Shown here in pieces: positions 18,136 to 27,728 of a DNA stretch of 64,000 bases. The notes beneath the pieces were generated by a model. The model ran no database searches and was not told the DNA's origin. It saw only the letters and a program-made list of their open reading frames with translations. The stretch comes from Brevundimonas pishanensis (lineage in GTDB: Bacteria; Pseudomonadota; Alphaproteobacteria; Caulobacterales; Caulobacteraceae). Position 1 is the stretch's first letter; each line of letters opens with the position of its first letter. The position numbers were made by a program, and so were the translations under genes. The stretch is taken from NCBI RefSeq assembly GCF_022750635.1, contig NZ_JAJKBG010000006.1:93637-157636 (forward strand). Reading direction: 5' to 3'.

Positions 18136-19491
18136 TTAAAAGCCGTATTTTGCGAACAAGGTCAGGCGGGTCATATCGCCTGATAGATTGTTCTCGAGCT
18201 TGCGTTCACCGAACATAAGTTCGGCCCCGACATCCAGACCCGCAAGCGGGGTGTAGATCAAGTTCCCGCGAACGCTGCTGGCAGACTTGGTGACGCCAAG
18301 TCCGGTCAGGGATGTCGGATTGTCGATGGACTGGTGGGCCAGCATCAGCGACGAGCGCCAGCCCGGCGACCAGATGTGACGATAGCCGACGTAGCCGCCG
18401 ATCACGCCGATGGCTTCCAGATCGCCGTTGGCGTCCAGCACGGCGTCGTTGGACAGGTTCAAGCCCAGATAGCGCCCGATGCCTTCGCCGCCGGTCAGGA
18501 CAAAACGGATGTCGTCCTGTGAGCCGACCTTGATCTTGCCCGTCGCCGACAGACCCCAGCCGAGGACCGAGCTGTCGATATTGGCCGCCGGATTTTCGTG
18601 ACGCAGTTGGCGGACAAGTCCCGACATCTGGAACTCGCCCCACGGACGGGCGACCAGATAGCGCGCGACGATATCGGGCATCAGATTGTCGTCGGACACG
18701 ATGCGCGTGCCGCCGCCGAACGGGGTAACGGTGGTCTCGGGGTTCTCGACGGCGATGGCGAACGGGCCGCGCGTATAGCGCACTTGCGGCTGGCGGACGA
18801 TCAGTGAACCTTCGACCGGACCGACATAGTCGGCGGTTTCTGGCATGGTGTTCAGGTTGACGAAGGTCGTCCACTCCTGACCGATCAGCCAGTTATCCAC
18901 CGTGACAAAGGCCCGTCGCAGGGCGGGCGTGGAGGGGTTGGTCGTGCGCTGGTCGCCGGTACCGGGCAGGGCCTGGAAATCCATTTCCAAGCGGGCGCCG
19001 ACCTTGTGGCCTGAGACGTTGCCATCAGCCGTCAGCCAGAAACGCGACTGGCGGGCGCTAAACTCGCTCTCGGCCCCTTCGGATTGGCCGCCGACAGGGA
19101 TGGATCCGGGGAGGTAGAAGTCGTGCAGGGTATCGCCAACCGGGGGCGACCCGTCCGAATAGTCGCTGATCTTGGCGTCGGCTTTGATGAAACCGCCGAA
19201 GTTCAGGGTCAGATCACCGACCTGAAATCCCTTGGCGGGTGCGGCGGCAGGACGGGCGACCGGAGCAGGCGGCGGGGCTTGCTGGATGCGGATGATATCA
19301 TCGGCCAATGCTTGCGTGCGGACCTGCTGGCTGGCCTGATTTTCACGGATAGCGGCCTTCAACTCCCCCAGTTCGGCCTCAAGCTGGGCAATGCGGGCTT
19401 CGAGCGCGGCCGAGTTATCCTGAGCCGACGCAGACGTAGCAGTGAGGAGCGCAGCAAACGCCACGCCGCCCCAAAGGCGGTGGTAAGCCAT
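18136..19491 (-). CDS. DcaP-like trimeric outer-membrane porin
   Basis: Outer-membrane channel of 451 residues. A signal peptide (ending TSASAQ) is followed by a coiled coil at about residues 25-60 ([20 protein letters not shown]), typical of DcaP-like porins. The rest is a beta barrel ending LTLFAKYGF, with terminal Phe as required for barrel assembly. DcaP proteins pass dicarboxylates and similar small acids. Directly upstream of acs, the natural guess is that it helps take up acetate or related acids; that is inference. ATG 19491 has GGGAGGA upstream; the in-frame extension to 19536 has no such site and would mask the signal peptide. Confidence 0.85.
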   Translation of the reverse strand: MAYHRLWGGVAFAALLTATSASAQDNSAALEARIAQLEAELGELKAAIRENQASQQVRTQALADDIIRIQQAPPPAPVARPAAAPAKGFQVGDLTLNFGGFIKADAKISDYSDGSPPVGDTLHDFYLPGSIPVGGQSEGAESEFSARQSRFWLTADGNVSGHKVGARLEMDFQALPGTGDQRTTNPSTPALRRAFVTVDNWLIGQEWTTFVNLNTMPETADYVGPVEGSLIVRQPQVRYTRGPFAIAVENPETTVTPFGGGTRIVSDDNLMPDIVARYLVARPWGEFQMSGLVRQLRHENPAANIDSSVLGWGLSATGKIKVGSQDDIRFVLTGGEGIGRYLGLNLSNDAVLDANGDLEAIGVIGGYVGYRHIWSPGWRSSLMLAHQSIDNPTSLTGLGVTKSASSVRGNLIYTPLAGLDVGAELMFGERKLENNLSGDMTRLTLFAKYGF

Positions 19492-19561
19492 GATTTTCCT
19501 CCCGGTCCTGTCTTTTTTTGCAGGTCCCGAAGGCACTTTTCCGCGTCACACTGGTTTCTGA

Positions 19562-19620
19562 CATTAGCTAATGGTCTAATCTCGACCAAAGTAGAGACCT
19601 GTCATTCTGTCGCCATGACA
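19562..19620. promoter_or_regulatory. Candidate operator region between porin and response regulator genes
   Basis: The 169-base divergent spacer has a perfect 12-bp palindrome CATTAGCTAATG at 19562-19573 and an inverted repeat TGTCAT/ATGACA (19600-19605 and 19615-19620). Either could bind the neighbouring LuxR-type regulator. No direct evidence. Confidence 0.35.
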
Positions 19621-19660
19621 GTCGGGCAGGTGTCTTCGACATTTGGATGGAAGGACGTTC

Positions 19661-20278
19661 ATGGACCGTATCGTCGTCGCTGACGATCACCCCCTGTTCC
19701 GTGAAGCGCTTGTTTCGGCCGTGCGTAAAGCACGTCCCGAGGCAGGGGTGGTGGAATGCTCCAGCTTTGCGGAGGCTGACGCGGCCTTGGCAAAGGAGCC
19801 GGTGGATCTGTTGCTGCTGGACCTCAAACTCTCGGACGTCGAGGGTATGACGGGGCTCAATCTCGTTCGCGCCAACCATCCGGCCGTGCCGGTTGTGGTG
19901 GTCTCGGCCAGCGAGGAGCCTCACACGGTTCGCCGCACACTGGCCGTGGGCGCATCGGGGTTCATCCCCAAGTCCGCCTCGCTGGACACCATGGTCGAAG
20001 CCATCTCGCAGGTGCTGGATGGCGAGACCTGGGCACCGGACGTCGGCGAGGCCGAGGGCGAAGAGGCTGATCTGCAAAGCCGCATCGCCAGCCTGACCCC
20101 GTCCCAGATGCGTATTCTGGAAGGCCTCAAGGCCGGCCGTCTGAACAAGCAGATTGCCTATGACCTCGGTGTGACCGAGGCCACGATCAAGGCCCACCTG
20201 ACCAGCGTGTTCCGCAAGCTGGGCGTGCAGAACCGCACGCAAGCGGTGATTCTTTCCCAGCAGATCGATCTGGGCTGA
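19661..20278 (+). CDS. LuxR/NarL-family response regulator, CrbR-like
   Basis: A 205-residue response regulator. The receiver domain (residues 1-120) has the acidic pair Asp8/Asp9 and the phosphoryl-acceptor Asp54 in LLLLDLKLSD. The C-terminal LuxR helix-turn-helix is clear (LTPSQMRILEGLKAGRLNKQ, then ATIKAHLTSVFRKLGV). It is convergent with and 7 bases from the SLC5-type hybrid kinase gene, and divergent from porin-acs. This arrangement matches CrbS/CrbR, which activates acs in Vibrio and Pseudomonas. ATG 19661 has GGAAGG upstream. The regulator class is certain; the CrbR identity is inferred from context. Confidence 0.9.
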   Translation: MDRIVVADDHPLFREALVSAVRKARPEAGVVECSSFAEADAALAKEPVDLLLLDLKLSDVEGMTGLNLVRANHPAVPVVVVSASEEPHTVRRTLAVGASGFIPKSASLDTMVEAISQVLDGETWAPDVGEAEGEEADLQSRIASLTPSQMRILEGLKAGRLNKQIAYDLGVTEATIKAHLTSVFRKLGVQNRTQAVILSQQIDLG

Positions 20279-20285
20279 CCGGCTT

Positions 20286-23200
20286 CTAGCCGTTCAGGAA
20301 GGCTTTCAGCGCCGCAGGTTTTACCGGCTTGGGCAACAGGACAGCACCGACTTCGGCTGCCTGTGCGCTCAAGCGGTCCTGCGTGGCTGCGGTAACCAGT
20401 GCGATACGGCGGATGTTCCGGGCCTTGAGCATCTTGATAAGCTCGAGCCCATCCGGTCCCGTTTCTCCCAGATGAAGATCGACCAGTGCGGCGTCGAACG
20501 GTCCAGGCAGTGCAAGCGCCTCTTGCGCAGAGTTGGCGATGGTCGGCACCGCTCCCCAACGTTTCAATAGGGCCTCGAGTGCGGCCGTGATCGGCTGTTC
20601 ATTGTCCACACACAGCACGCGTTTGCCGTAGAGCGGGGTGCGCGAGGTCGCCACCGTATCGACAGGGGCCATCACAGCCTGGGTGCGTGGCGTGGAAATG
20701 CGGAATTGCGAACCGTGTCCCATGCGGGATTGCACCGACAGGGGATGCCCCAGAAGGTCGGCCAGACGCTGGGCAATGGCCAGACCCAGACCGGCGGCGG
20801 GCTCATCGACTGGTGCACCGGGCAGTCGCACAAACTCGCCAAAGATCTTGGCTCGCGCTTCGTCCGGAATACCGCGTCCGGTGTCGACGACGCAGATATC
20901 GACCCGCCCGCCCTTACGGCGCGCCCCGACAACAACGGCCCCCTTGTCGGTATAGCGTATGGCGTTGGCGACAAGGTTCTGGACCATGGAGCGGAGCAAA
21001 TCGCGGTCGGTGGATATCCAGACCCGCGTCGGATGGACCCGCAACTTCAGGCCCTTGGCCTCGGCAATAGGGGTGAACTCGCGCGCGATGTCACTGAACA
21101 ACTGGTTCAGGGCCAATGGTCCCACAGTGGGGTCGATACCGCCCGCCTCCAGCTTGGACAGGTTCAGCAAGGCGGTGAGCAGCCGGTGAGCGCTTTCAAT
21201 CGAGCGGTCGGCATTGACGGCCAGTGTGTGGCTTTCGCTCTGTTCGACCTCGGGATCTTCGCGCAGGGCTCCGATGAAAAGGCGCGCCGCATGCAGGGGT
21301 TGCAACAGGTCGTGGCTGGCCGCGGCGAGGAAGCGGGTCTTGGAGGCGGTCGCGCGCTCGGCCATTTCGACGGCAGCCTTGAGCTGCGTCGTGCGCTCGG
21401 TGACGCGCGCTTCCAGTTGTTCGTTGGCCTCTTCCAACTGGCGGGCGGCGCGGCGCAGGTCCGTGATGTCGGTGTAGGAGGTGACATAGGCACCGCCCGG
21501 CAGAGGCTCGCCCACCACCCGCAGAACCCGGCCATCGCTGCCGACCCGCTCATGGAAGTGACGTTGGCGACGGGACAAGGCTTCAACGCGCCGCGAGACC
21601 CATGACTCGGTCGATTCAGAGCCGTGTTCGACCTCGCCATGTTCGGCGTTGTATCGATAGACATGGGCGATGGGCATGCCGACGTGGAGGAAGTCGTGAG
21701 GCAGGCCGAACATCTCCACGTAGGGGCGGTTCCACGCCACGACGCGCAGCTCTTCATCCACCACGGCCACGCCCTGATCGATGTTGTCCAGTGTCGTCAG
21801 CAGCAGTTGGCGGTTGAACTGAACCGCCTGCGAGGCTTCGTCCAGCATGCGCACCACGTCCTCGGGTGCGCGGCCACCGCCGGACAGGGCGGCCCCGATA
21901 ACACGGCGTGCAGCCACAGCCCCCAGAGCGCCGGCCAACATACGTTCGGCCGCGCGCGCAAGGCTGGCGTCGGCAGGATCATGGGGGCGCAGTCTTACAC
22001 CGGCTTCCTCGGCCCAGACCTGGAACGCGTTGTGGGCGCGGTCCTCGCCGATGAAGCGGGCGACGAGAACGCGCAGGTCTTCGACCGATGCGCCTGAAAG
22101 ATGCCCCCGGGCCTCCAGCCACTCCGACCCCATGTGGTCTACAAAAGCGCGGGCCTGTACGCGGTCGATCAGGCCGGGGATGCTGGCGCGGGAAACCACC
22201 ACATAGGTGAGAAGATTCAGCCCCAGAGACAGGAAGACGCCAGCGGCAAACGGGTCCTCAAGACCCATCAACTCGGGGACGTCGAGCAGCATCTGCGGTG
22301 CCAGTTGCGGCAGCGCCAGCATGAACAGCCACACCGTCATACCGACCCACAGACCCGCCATGGCGCCACGGGCATGACCGTTGCGCCAAAGCACGGCACC
22401 GAAGAGGGAAGGGGCCAATTGGGCCAGCGCCGCAAACGACACCAGACCCATGGCCGCCAGCCCGCGCGACTGGTCCATAGCCTGATAGTAGAGCCACGCC
22501 AGAAACAGGATGCCGATGATGGCTGCACGACGGATGTTCAGCACCATCTTGGCCACCGGCGTACCCGAACCTGTGCGAAGAGCACCGATCAGCGGCAAGA
22601 CCAGATTGTTGGAGACCATGGCCGACAAGGCGACCGCTTCGATGATGACCATGGCCGTCGCGGCCGAGAAGCCGCCGACAAAGACGATAGAGGTCAATAG
22701 CGGCTGATGGCTCTGAAGCGGCAGGGCCAGCACCAGCAGGTCAGGGTTTGCGTCCGGAAACGCCAACCGTCCTGCAGCCACGAGCGGCAGAACGGCCAGC
22801 GAGGTAAGCAGCAGATAAAGCGGGAACAGCCATTGGGCTCTGCGTACTTCGCCCGGCTCGCCCCCTTCGACAAAGCCGACGTGGAACTGGCGCGGAAGGC
22901 AAAAGATCGCCAGCGTCGCCACAAGGGTAATCGCCCAGAAGCGGGCATTGCCTTCGGGCCATTCACTCAAGTCCCCCAGACCTTCGCGCAGCAAGGCTGG
23001 GCTGTGGTCAGCGTTCAGCAAGAGGATGACAGCAAAGGCTGCAGCGGCCAGCAGGGCCCCCATCTTCACGATGGACTCCACGCCAATCGCCTGGATCAGA
23101 CCGCGGTTATGTTCCGTCAGGTCCGGACGGCGTGCGCCGAACAGAATGGCAAACCCCGCCAGAACGCCCGCGAGGATCAGAACAGCAAGGCTCTCGGAGC

Positions 23201-23660
23201 CGTGGATACCACTGTCCACATTGATCATCTCGCCGGCCATGGTCAGCGAGCGCAGTTGCAGGGCGATGTAGGGAAGCGATCCCAGAATGGCGACGATGGT
23301 TACCGATGCGCCCAGCACAGGGCTCTTGCCATATCGCGAGGAGAGAAAATCGGCCAGCGAGCCTGCGTTGGCCCGCTTGGCTGCAGACGCGATCCTGCGC
23401 CACAGCGGGAACAGCAGGGTCAGCCCCAGCGCCGGACCGATATAGATAGGCAGGTATTCCCAGCCGCTGCGCGCCGCCGTACCCACTGCCCCGTAATAGG
23501 TCCACGAGGTGCAGTAGATGGCCAGCGACAGCGAATACAGGCTGGGACCCAGCAGCCCCGAGCCCTTGGCCTTGATGTGCGGTCGCTCGTACCACCATGC
23601 GATGGCAAACAGGGTGGCCATATAGGCCGCCGTCATGACCAGTGTGATGAAGCTGAACAT
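20286..23660 (-). CDS. Transporter-like hybrid sensor histidine kinase, CrbS-like
   Basis: A 1124-residue sensor. Residues 1 to about 500 form a multi-pass SLC5 sodium/solute symporter domain (for example SLAIYCTSWTYYGAVGTAAR). A PAS domain follows at about 600-730, then a coiled coil, a HisKA domain with phosphorylated His783 in ASHDLLQPLH, the ATPase boxes LVANAIRYTDKG and DTGRGIP, and a C-terminal receiver with Asp1061 in LVDLHLG. This is the architecture of CrbS, in which the transporter domain is thought to sense or move a small carboxylate. The adjacent LuxR regulator and nearby acs support an acetate-switch role. ATG 23660 gives the natural transmembrane start; 23693 is an in-frame alternative. 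Confidence 0.9.
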   Translation of the reverse strand: MFSFITLVMTAAYMATLFAIAWWYERPHIKAKGSGLLGPSLYSLSLAIYCTSWTYYGAVGTAARSGWEYLPIYIGPALGLTLLFPLWRRIASAAKRANAGSLADFLSSRYGKSPVLGASVTIVAILGSLPYIALQLRSLTMAGEMINVDSGIHGSESLAVLILAGVLAGFAILFGARRPDLTEHNRGLIQAIGVESIVKMGALLAAAAFAVILLLNADHSPALLREGLGDLSEWPEGNARFWAITLVATLAIFCLPRQFHVGFVEGGEPGEVRRAQWLFPLYLLLTSLAVLPLVAAGRLAFPDANPDLLVLALPLQSHQPLLTSIVFVGGFSAATAMVIIEAVALSAMVSNNLVLPLIGALRTGSGTPVAKMVLNIRRAAIIGILFLAWLYYQAMDQSRGLAAMGLVSFAALAQLAPSLFGAVLWRNGHARGAMAGLWVGMTVWLFMLALPQLAPQMLLDVPELMGLEDPFAAGVFLSLGLNLLTYVVVSRASIPGLIDRVQARAFVDHMGSEWLEARGHLSGASVEDLRVLVARFIGEDRAHNAFQVWAEEAGVRLRPHDPADASLARAAERMLAGALGAVAARRVIGAALSGGGRAPEDVVRMLDEASQAVQFNRQLLLTTLDNIDQGVAVVDEELRVVAWNRPYVEMFGLPHDFLHVGMPIAHVYRYNAEHGEVEHGSESTESWVSRRVEALSRRQRHFHERVGSDGRVLRVVGEPLPGGAYVTSYTDITDLRRAARQLEEANEQLEARVTERTTQLKAAVEMAERATASKTRFLAAASHDLLQPLHAARLFIGALREDPEVEQSESHTLAVNADRSIESAHRLLTALLNLSKLEAGGIDPTVGPLALNQLFSDIAREFTPIAEAKGLKLRVHPTRVWISTDRDLLRSMVQNLVANAIRYTDKGAVVVGARRKGGRVDICVVDTGRGIPDEARAKIFGEFVRLPGAPVDEPAAGLGLAIAQRLADLLGHPLSVQSRMGHGSQFRISTPRTQAVMAPVDTVATSRTPLYGKRVLCVDNEQPITAALEALLKRWGAVPTIANSAQEALALPGPFDAALVDLHLGETGPDGLELIKMLKARNIRRIALVTAATQDRLSAQAAEVGAVLLPKPVKPAALKAFLNG

Positions 23661-23730
23661 CACGGCATCTGTCCCCCGGACGGGTGGCACCACAAGGGGG
23701 CGGGTGCCCTAAAGTTGCATCGGCACACAC

Positions 23731-23761
23731 AAAACGGGCGGACCGACAATGCGATCCGCCC
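23731..23761 (-). terminator. Intrinsic terminator after the MHS transporter gene
   Basis: Read on the minus strand: GGGCGGA/TCCGCCC stem (23755-23761 with 23736-23742), then GTTTT. It lies 30-60 bases past the transporter stop codon. Confidence 0.75.
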
Positions 23762-23790
23762 CTTCAGTACTGGTAAGGTTGTCGACTTGG

Positions 23791-25461
23791 TCAATTGTGG
23801 ATGTCGACGTCCTTGCCTTCTTTCACGAAGATCACGCCGATGATGACGGTCAGGACCGCAATCACGATCGGGTACCACAGGCCGTAGTAGATATTGCCGG
23901 TGGCAGCGACCATGGCGAAGGCGGTCGTCGGCAGGAAGCCTCCGAACCAGCCATTACCGATGTGATAGGGCAGGGACATGGAGGTGTAGCGGATGTTGGT
24001 CGGGAACATTTCGACCAGAGCCGCTGCAATCGGGCCGTAGACCATGGTCACGTACAGAACCAACAGGAACAGTATGCCGATAACCATTGGCTTGTTCACA
24101 AGTGCGCTGTCGGCCTTGTCCGGATAGCCCGCAGCCGTGAGGGCGGCGACCAGTTTGGTGTCGAACTCTTTCTTGGCGGCGTCGAACTCGGGCTTGGCCA
24201 GACCTTCGCCGTGGAAGCTTTCGATCACCGTCTCGCCGATCTTGATCGAGGCGACAGTTCCGGCAGGCGCGGCGACGTTGTCATAGTTGATGCCTGCCTT
24301 GGCCAGATAGGATTTGGCCACGTCGCAGGACGAGTTGAACACGGTCTTGCCGATGGGATCGAACTGCAGGTGACAGTCCGCCGGATCAGCGACAATGGTC
24401 AGCGGCGAGGATGCGACGGCGGCTGCTAGGCGCGGGTTGGCGGCCTTGGTCAGCCCCTGGAACAGCGGGAAATAAGTCAGTGCTGCAATCAGGCAACCGG
24501 CCAGAATGATCGGCTTGCGTCCTATCTTGTCCGACAGCCAGCCGAAGAAGACGAAGAACGGCGTGGCCAAAGCCAAGGCCGAGGCGATCAGGATGTTGGA
24601 CAGAGCCGGATCAACCCGCAGCGTCTTCTCAAGGAAGAACAGGGCGTAGAACTGACCCGTGTACCAGACCACAGCCTGACCTGCGGCCAGACCGAACAGG
24701 GCGATCAGCACCAGTTTCAGGTTGGGCCACTTCAGGAAGCTGTCTTTCAGCGGGGTCTTGGAGCCCTTGCCCTCGGCCTTCATGCGCTTGAACGCAGGGC
24801 TTTCGGCCAGCTTCAGACGGATCCACAGCGACACGCCCAGCAGCAGGATCGAAACGAGGAACGGAATACGCCAGCCCCAGCTGAGGAAAGCTTCCTCGCC
24901 GATGGCCATTCGGGTGCCGAGGATAACCATCAGGCTCAGCAGCAGGCCGACCGTCGCGGTGATCTGGATGAAGGAGGTGTAGAAGCCGCGCTTACCGTGC
25001 GGCGCATGCTCGGCCACATAGGTTGCGGCCCCGCCGTACTCACCGCCCAGCGCCAGCCCCTGGATCAGGCGCATCAGCACGAGGATGATCGGAGCCGCGA
25101 CGCCCAGCACTGCATAGGGCGGCAACAGGCCGACCACAAAGGTCGACAGGCCCATCAGCAGCATGGTGACGAGGAAGGTATTCTTGCGGCCCCACAGGTC
25201 GCCAAGGCGTCCGAAGACGATGGCCCCGAAGGGACGCACGGCGAAACCGGCGGCAAAGGCCATAAGGGCGAAGATAAAGCCGGTGGTCTCGTTCACGCCC
25301 GAGAAGAATTGGGCCGAAATAATCGCGGCGAGAGAGCCGTAGAGGTAGAAGTCATACCATTCGATGACGGTGCCGACAGACGAGGCAGCAATCACCAGCC
25401 GGTCGTTTTTCGCGACCGAGTGATCCCCGCCGTCCGCCCCGTGAAGGGTGCGGTCGGTCAT
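23791..25461 (-). CDS. MFS transporter, metabolite:H+ symporter (MHS) family, with large loop
   Basis: Inner-membrane proton symporter for an organic acid or zwitterion, 556 residues. The signature GRLGDLWGRKNTF between helices 2 and 3 and AERAP-like VAEHAPHGKRG identify the MHS family. Most members are about 430-450 residues; here residues 340-455, between helices 8 and 9, hold an extra hydrophilic domain with two cysteines (363 and 379), probably periplasmic. Similar long forms exist in other alphaproteobacteria as far as I recall. AGGAAGGG precedes the ATG. It lies downstream of the dehydrogenase gene on the same strand and is closed by a terminator. The substrate is unknown. Confidence 0.9.
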   Translation of the reverse strand: MTDRTLHGADGGDHSVAKNDRLVIAASSVGTVIEWYDFYLYGSLAAIISAQFFSGVNETTGFIFALMAFAAGFAVRPFGAIVFGRLGDLWGRKNTFLVTMLLMGLSTFVVGLLPPYAVLGVAAPIILVLMRLIQGLALGGEYGGAATYVAEHAPHGKRGFYTSFIQITATVGLLLSLMVILGTRMAIGEEAFLSWGWRIPFLVSILLLGVSLWIRLKLAESPAFKRMKAEGKGSKTPLKDSFLKWPNLKLVLIALFGLAAGQAVVWYTGQFYALFFLEKTLRVDPALSNILIASALALATPFFVFFGWLSDKIGRKPIILAGCLIAALTYFPLFQGLTKAANPRLAAAVASSPLTIVADPADCHLQFDPIGKTVFNSSCDVAKSYLAKAGINYDNVAAPAGTVASIKIGETVIESFHGEGLAKPEFDAAKKEFDTKLVAALTAAGYPDKADSALVNKPMVIGILFLLVLYVTMVYGPIAAALVEMFPTNIRYTSMSLPYHIGNGWFGGFLPTTAFAMVAATGNIYYGLWYPIVIAVLTVIIGVIFVKEGKDVDIHN

Positions 25462-25610
25462 GGGTGTTTATCCCTTCCTGTAAGGCCACCCCCTCAGGCG
25501 GCCATGTTTCCCTTGCGCGCGCCGTCTATTCGCGGAGCGTCACAAGGGAGACTGACAGGAAGAACGACGATTTGCAGAGATCGACGTTGGTCTAAACTGC
25601 TACGCCGGGC

Positions 25611-27053
25611 TTACACGCCCATGCATAGGTATTTGATTTCCAGATAGTCTTCGAGACCGTGGCTGCTGCCTTCACGCCCCAGACCCGACTGTTTGATACC
25701 GCCGAAGGGGGCGATTTCGGTCGACAGGATCCCGGTGTTGATACCGACCATACCGGTCTCCAGCGCCTCGGCCACACGCCAGACGCGGCTGATATCACGG
25801 CTGTAGAAATAGCCCGCCAGACCGAAGATGGTGTCGTTGGCGAGGGCCACGCCTTCCTCCTCGGTTTCAAAGCGCACCACGCCCGCCAGAGGACCAAAGG
25901 TCTCCTCGCGGCAAATCAGCATGTCCTGCGTTACCTCAGAGACGACTGTGGGCTGGAAGAAGGTGCCGCCCAGTTCATGCGGCTTTCCGCCCGTCAGCAG
26001 CTTGGCTCCCTTGGACATGGCATCGTCGAGGTGTTGCTGAACCTTCTGGATGGCCTTGTCGTCGATCAGCGGGCCGACCTGAACGCCGTCTTCCATGCCG
26101 TTACCGACCTTCAGTTTTTCAACCTCGGCGGTCAGCTTGGCGACGAACTCGGCATAGACGCCCGCCTGCACATAGAAGCGGTTGGTGCAGACGCAGGTTT
26201 GGCCCGCGTTGCGGTATTTGGAGATGACCGCACCTTGTACGGCGGCATCGATGTCGGCGTCGTCGAAGACGAGGAAAGGCGCGTTACCGCCCAGTTCCAG
26301 CGACATCTTCTTGATGGACTGGGCCGACTGTTCCATCAGCTTGCGGCCGACCTCGGTCGAGCCGGTGAAGCTGATCTTGCGTACGGTCTCGTTTCTGGTC
26401 AGCTCGCCGCCGATGGCGCTGGCCGAGCCGGTCAGAACGTTGAACAGGCCAGCCGGAAGGCCGGCTTCTTCGGCCAGTACCGCAAGCGCAAAGGCGCTGT
26501 AAGGCGTCTGGGCGGCGGGCTTGAGAACGACAGCACAACCGGCAGCCAGCGCAGGGCCGACCTTGCGGGTGATCATGGCCGACGGGAAGTTCCAAGGCGT
26601 GATCGCGCCCACCACGCCGACCGGTTGGCGCAGGGTGACGATGCGCTTGCCATTGTCATGGGTGGGGATCACCTCGCCATAGGCGCGCTTACCCTCTTCG
26701 GCGAACCATTCGATGAAGGAGGCGGCATAGGCGATTTCACCGCGCGCTTCGGTGATGCTCTTGCCCTGTTCGGCGGTCAGCAGGCGGGCCAGCTCTTCCT
26801 GATTTTCGAGCATCAGGTTAAACCATTTGCGCAGGACCTTGGCGCGGTCCGCAGCGGTGCGCTTGGCCCAGTCCTTCATTGCCTTGTCGGCGGCTTCGAT
26901 GGCGCGGCGCGTCTCGGCAGCACCCATGTTGGGAACAGTACCCAACACATCTCCGGTCGCAGGGTTGGTGACGGTGATCGTCTCGCCCCCGTCGGCGTCG
27001 ACCCACTGGCCGTCAATGAAGGCCTGTTGTCGTAAAAGGCGATTCGCACTCAT
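25611..27053 (-). CDS. gabD: NAD(P)-dependent succinate-semialdehyde dehydrogenase family protein
   Basis: Aldehyde dehydrogenase of 480 residues, closest by motif to GabD, which oxidises succinate semialdehyde to succinate. Visible are ITPWNFPSAMITRKVGPALA (cofactor binding), the FTGSTEVGRKLM loop, the catalytic Glu in LELGGNAPF, and the catalytic Cys287 in NAGQTCVCTNRF. GGGAG lies before the ATG. It sits between a FixLJ-like pair (60 bases upstream, same strand) and an MHS transporter, so it may be part of a regulated uptake and oxidation route. Glutarate-semialdehyde or a related aldehyde remains possible as substrate, as the subfamilies overlap. Confidence 0.88.
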   Translation of the reverse strand: MSANRLLRQQAFIDGQWVDADGGETITVTNPATGDVLGTVPNMGAAETRRAIEAADKAMKDWAKRTAADRAKVLRKWFNLMLENQEELARLLTAEQGKSITEARGEIAYAASFIEWFAEEGKRAYGEVIPTHDNGKRIVTLRQPVGVVGAITPWNFPSAMITRKVGPALAAGCAVVLKPAAQTPYSAFALAVLAEEAGLPAGLFNVLTGSASAIGGELTRNETVRKISFTGSTEVGRKLMEQSAQSIKKMSLELGGNAPFLVFDDADIDAAVQGAVISKYRNAGQTCVCTNRFYVQAGVYAEFVAKLTAEVEKLKVGNGMEDGVQVGPLIDDKAIQKVQQHLDDAMSKGAKLLTGGKPHELGGTFFQPTVVSEVTQDMLICREETFGPLAGVVRFETEEEGVALANDTIFGLAGYFYSRDISRVWRVAEALETGMVGINTGILSTEIAPFGGIKQSGLGREGSSHGLEDYLEIKYLCMGV

Positions 27054-27113
27054 GACTCACTCCCTATCGTTGTGGAGTGAATTAGGGATATCGCCACTCT
27101 CTGTTCAAGAGGC

Positions 27114-27728
27114 TTAGGCGTCTTCGGTGCGTAAGAGCAGTCCGGTCTTGATCAGGTCCGACAGGCTGTCGGCCTGCATCTTCTGCATCACCTTGGCGCG
27201 GAAGACCTCGACGGTACGCGGACTGATATCCAGCGTCATGGCGATAGCCTTGTTCGACAGCCCTTCGATCAGCGCATCGAACACCTGCATTTCACGCGGG
27301 GTCAGACGCTCGAACTTTTCGCGCGCGGCGGCCGAAATGCGCTGTTGCTCGCCGACCTGCGTCAATCGCGACAGGCAGCCGCGCACGCTCTCGATAAGGC
27401 GGGCGGGATCGAACGGCTTCTCGATAAAGTCCACAACGCCCTGTTTCATCAGGCTAACGGCCAAGGGCACATCGGCGTGGGCGGTGATGACAAGGATCGG
27501 CCATGCCGCGCCATGTTCTTCACTCACACGGCGGACCACTTCGGAGCCGTCCACCTCGGGCATGCGCAGATCGGTTACGACGCAGGCTGTCTCGTCTTGC
27601 GGCATGGCGCGCAGAAAGTCAGCGCCACCGGCGAAGGCGCGGCATCGGATGCCCTGGCTTCGCAACAGGGTGACTAGGGAGTCGCGCATCCCTGCATCAT
27701 CATCAATGATGAAGACTGATGGCGTCAT
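27114..27728 (-). CDS. FixJ-family response regulator
   Basis: A 204-residue response regulator with a receiver domain (acidic triplet at residues 9-11, acceptor Asp53 in VVTDLRMPEVDG) and a C-terminal LuxR-type helix-turn-helix (LTPREMQVFDALIEGLSNKA, then ISPRTVEVFRAKVMQKM), as in FixJ. Its ATG overlaps the stop of the partner kinase by 4 bases, so the pair is co-translated. Its gene continues toward gabD and the transporter, the most likely targets. The earlier in-frame start at 27785 lies inside the kinase gene and is not used. Confidence 0.92.
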   Translation of the reverse strand: MTPSVFIIDDDAGMRDSLVTLLRSQGIRCRAFAGGADFLRAMPQDETACVVTDLRMPEVDGSEVVRRVSEEHGAAWPILVITAHADVPLAVSLMKQGVVDFIEKPFDPARLIESVRGCLSRLTQVGEQQRISAAAREKFERLTPREMQVFDALIEGLSNKAIAMTLDISPRTVEVFRAKVMQKMQADSLSDLIKTGLLLRTEDA

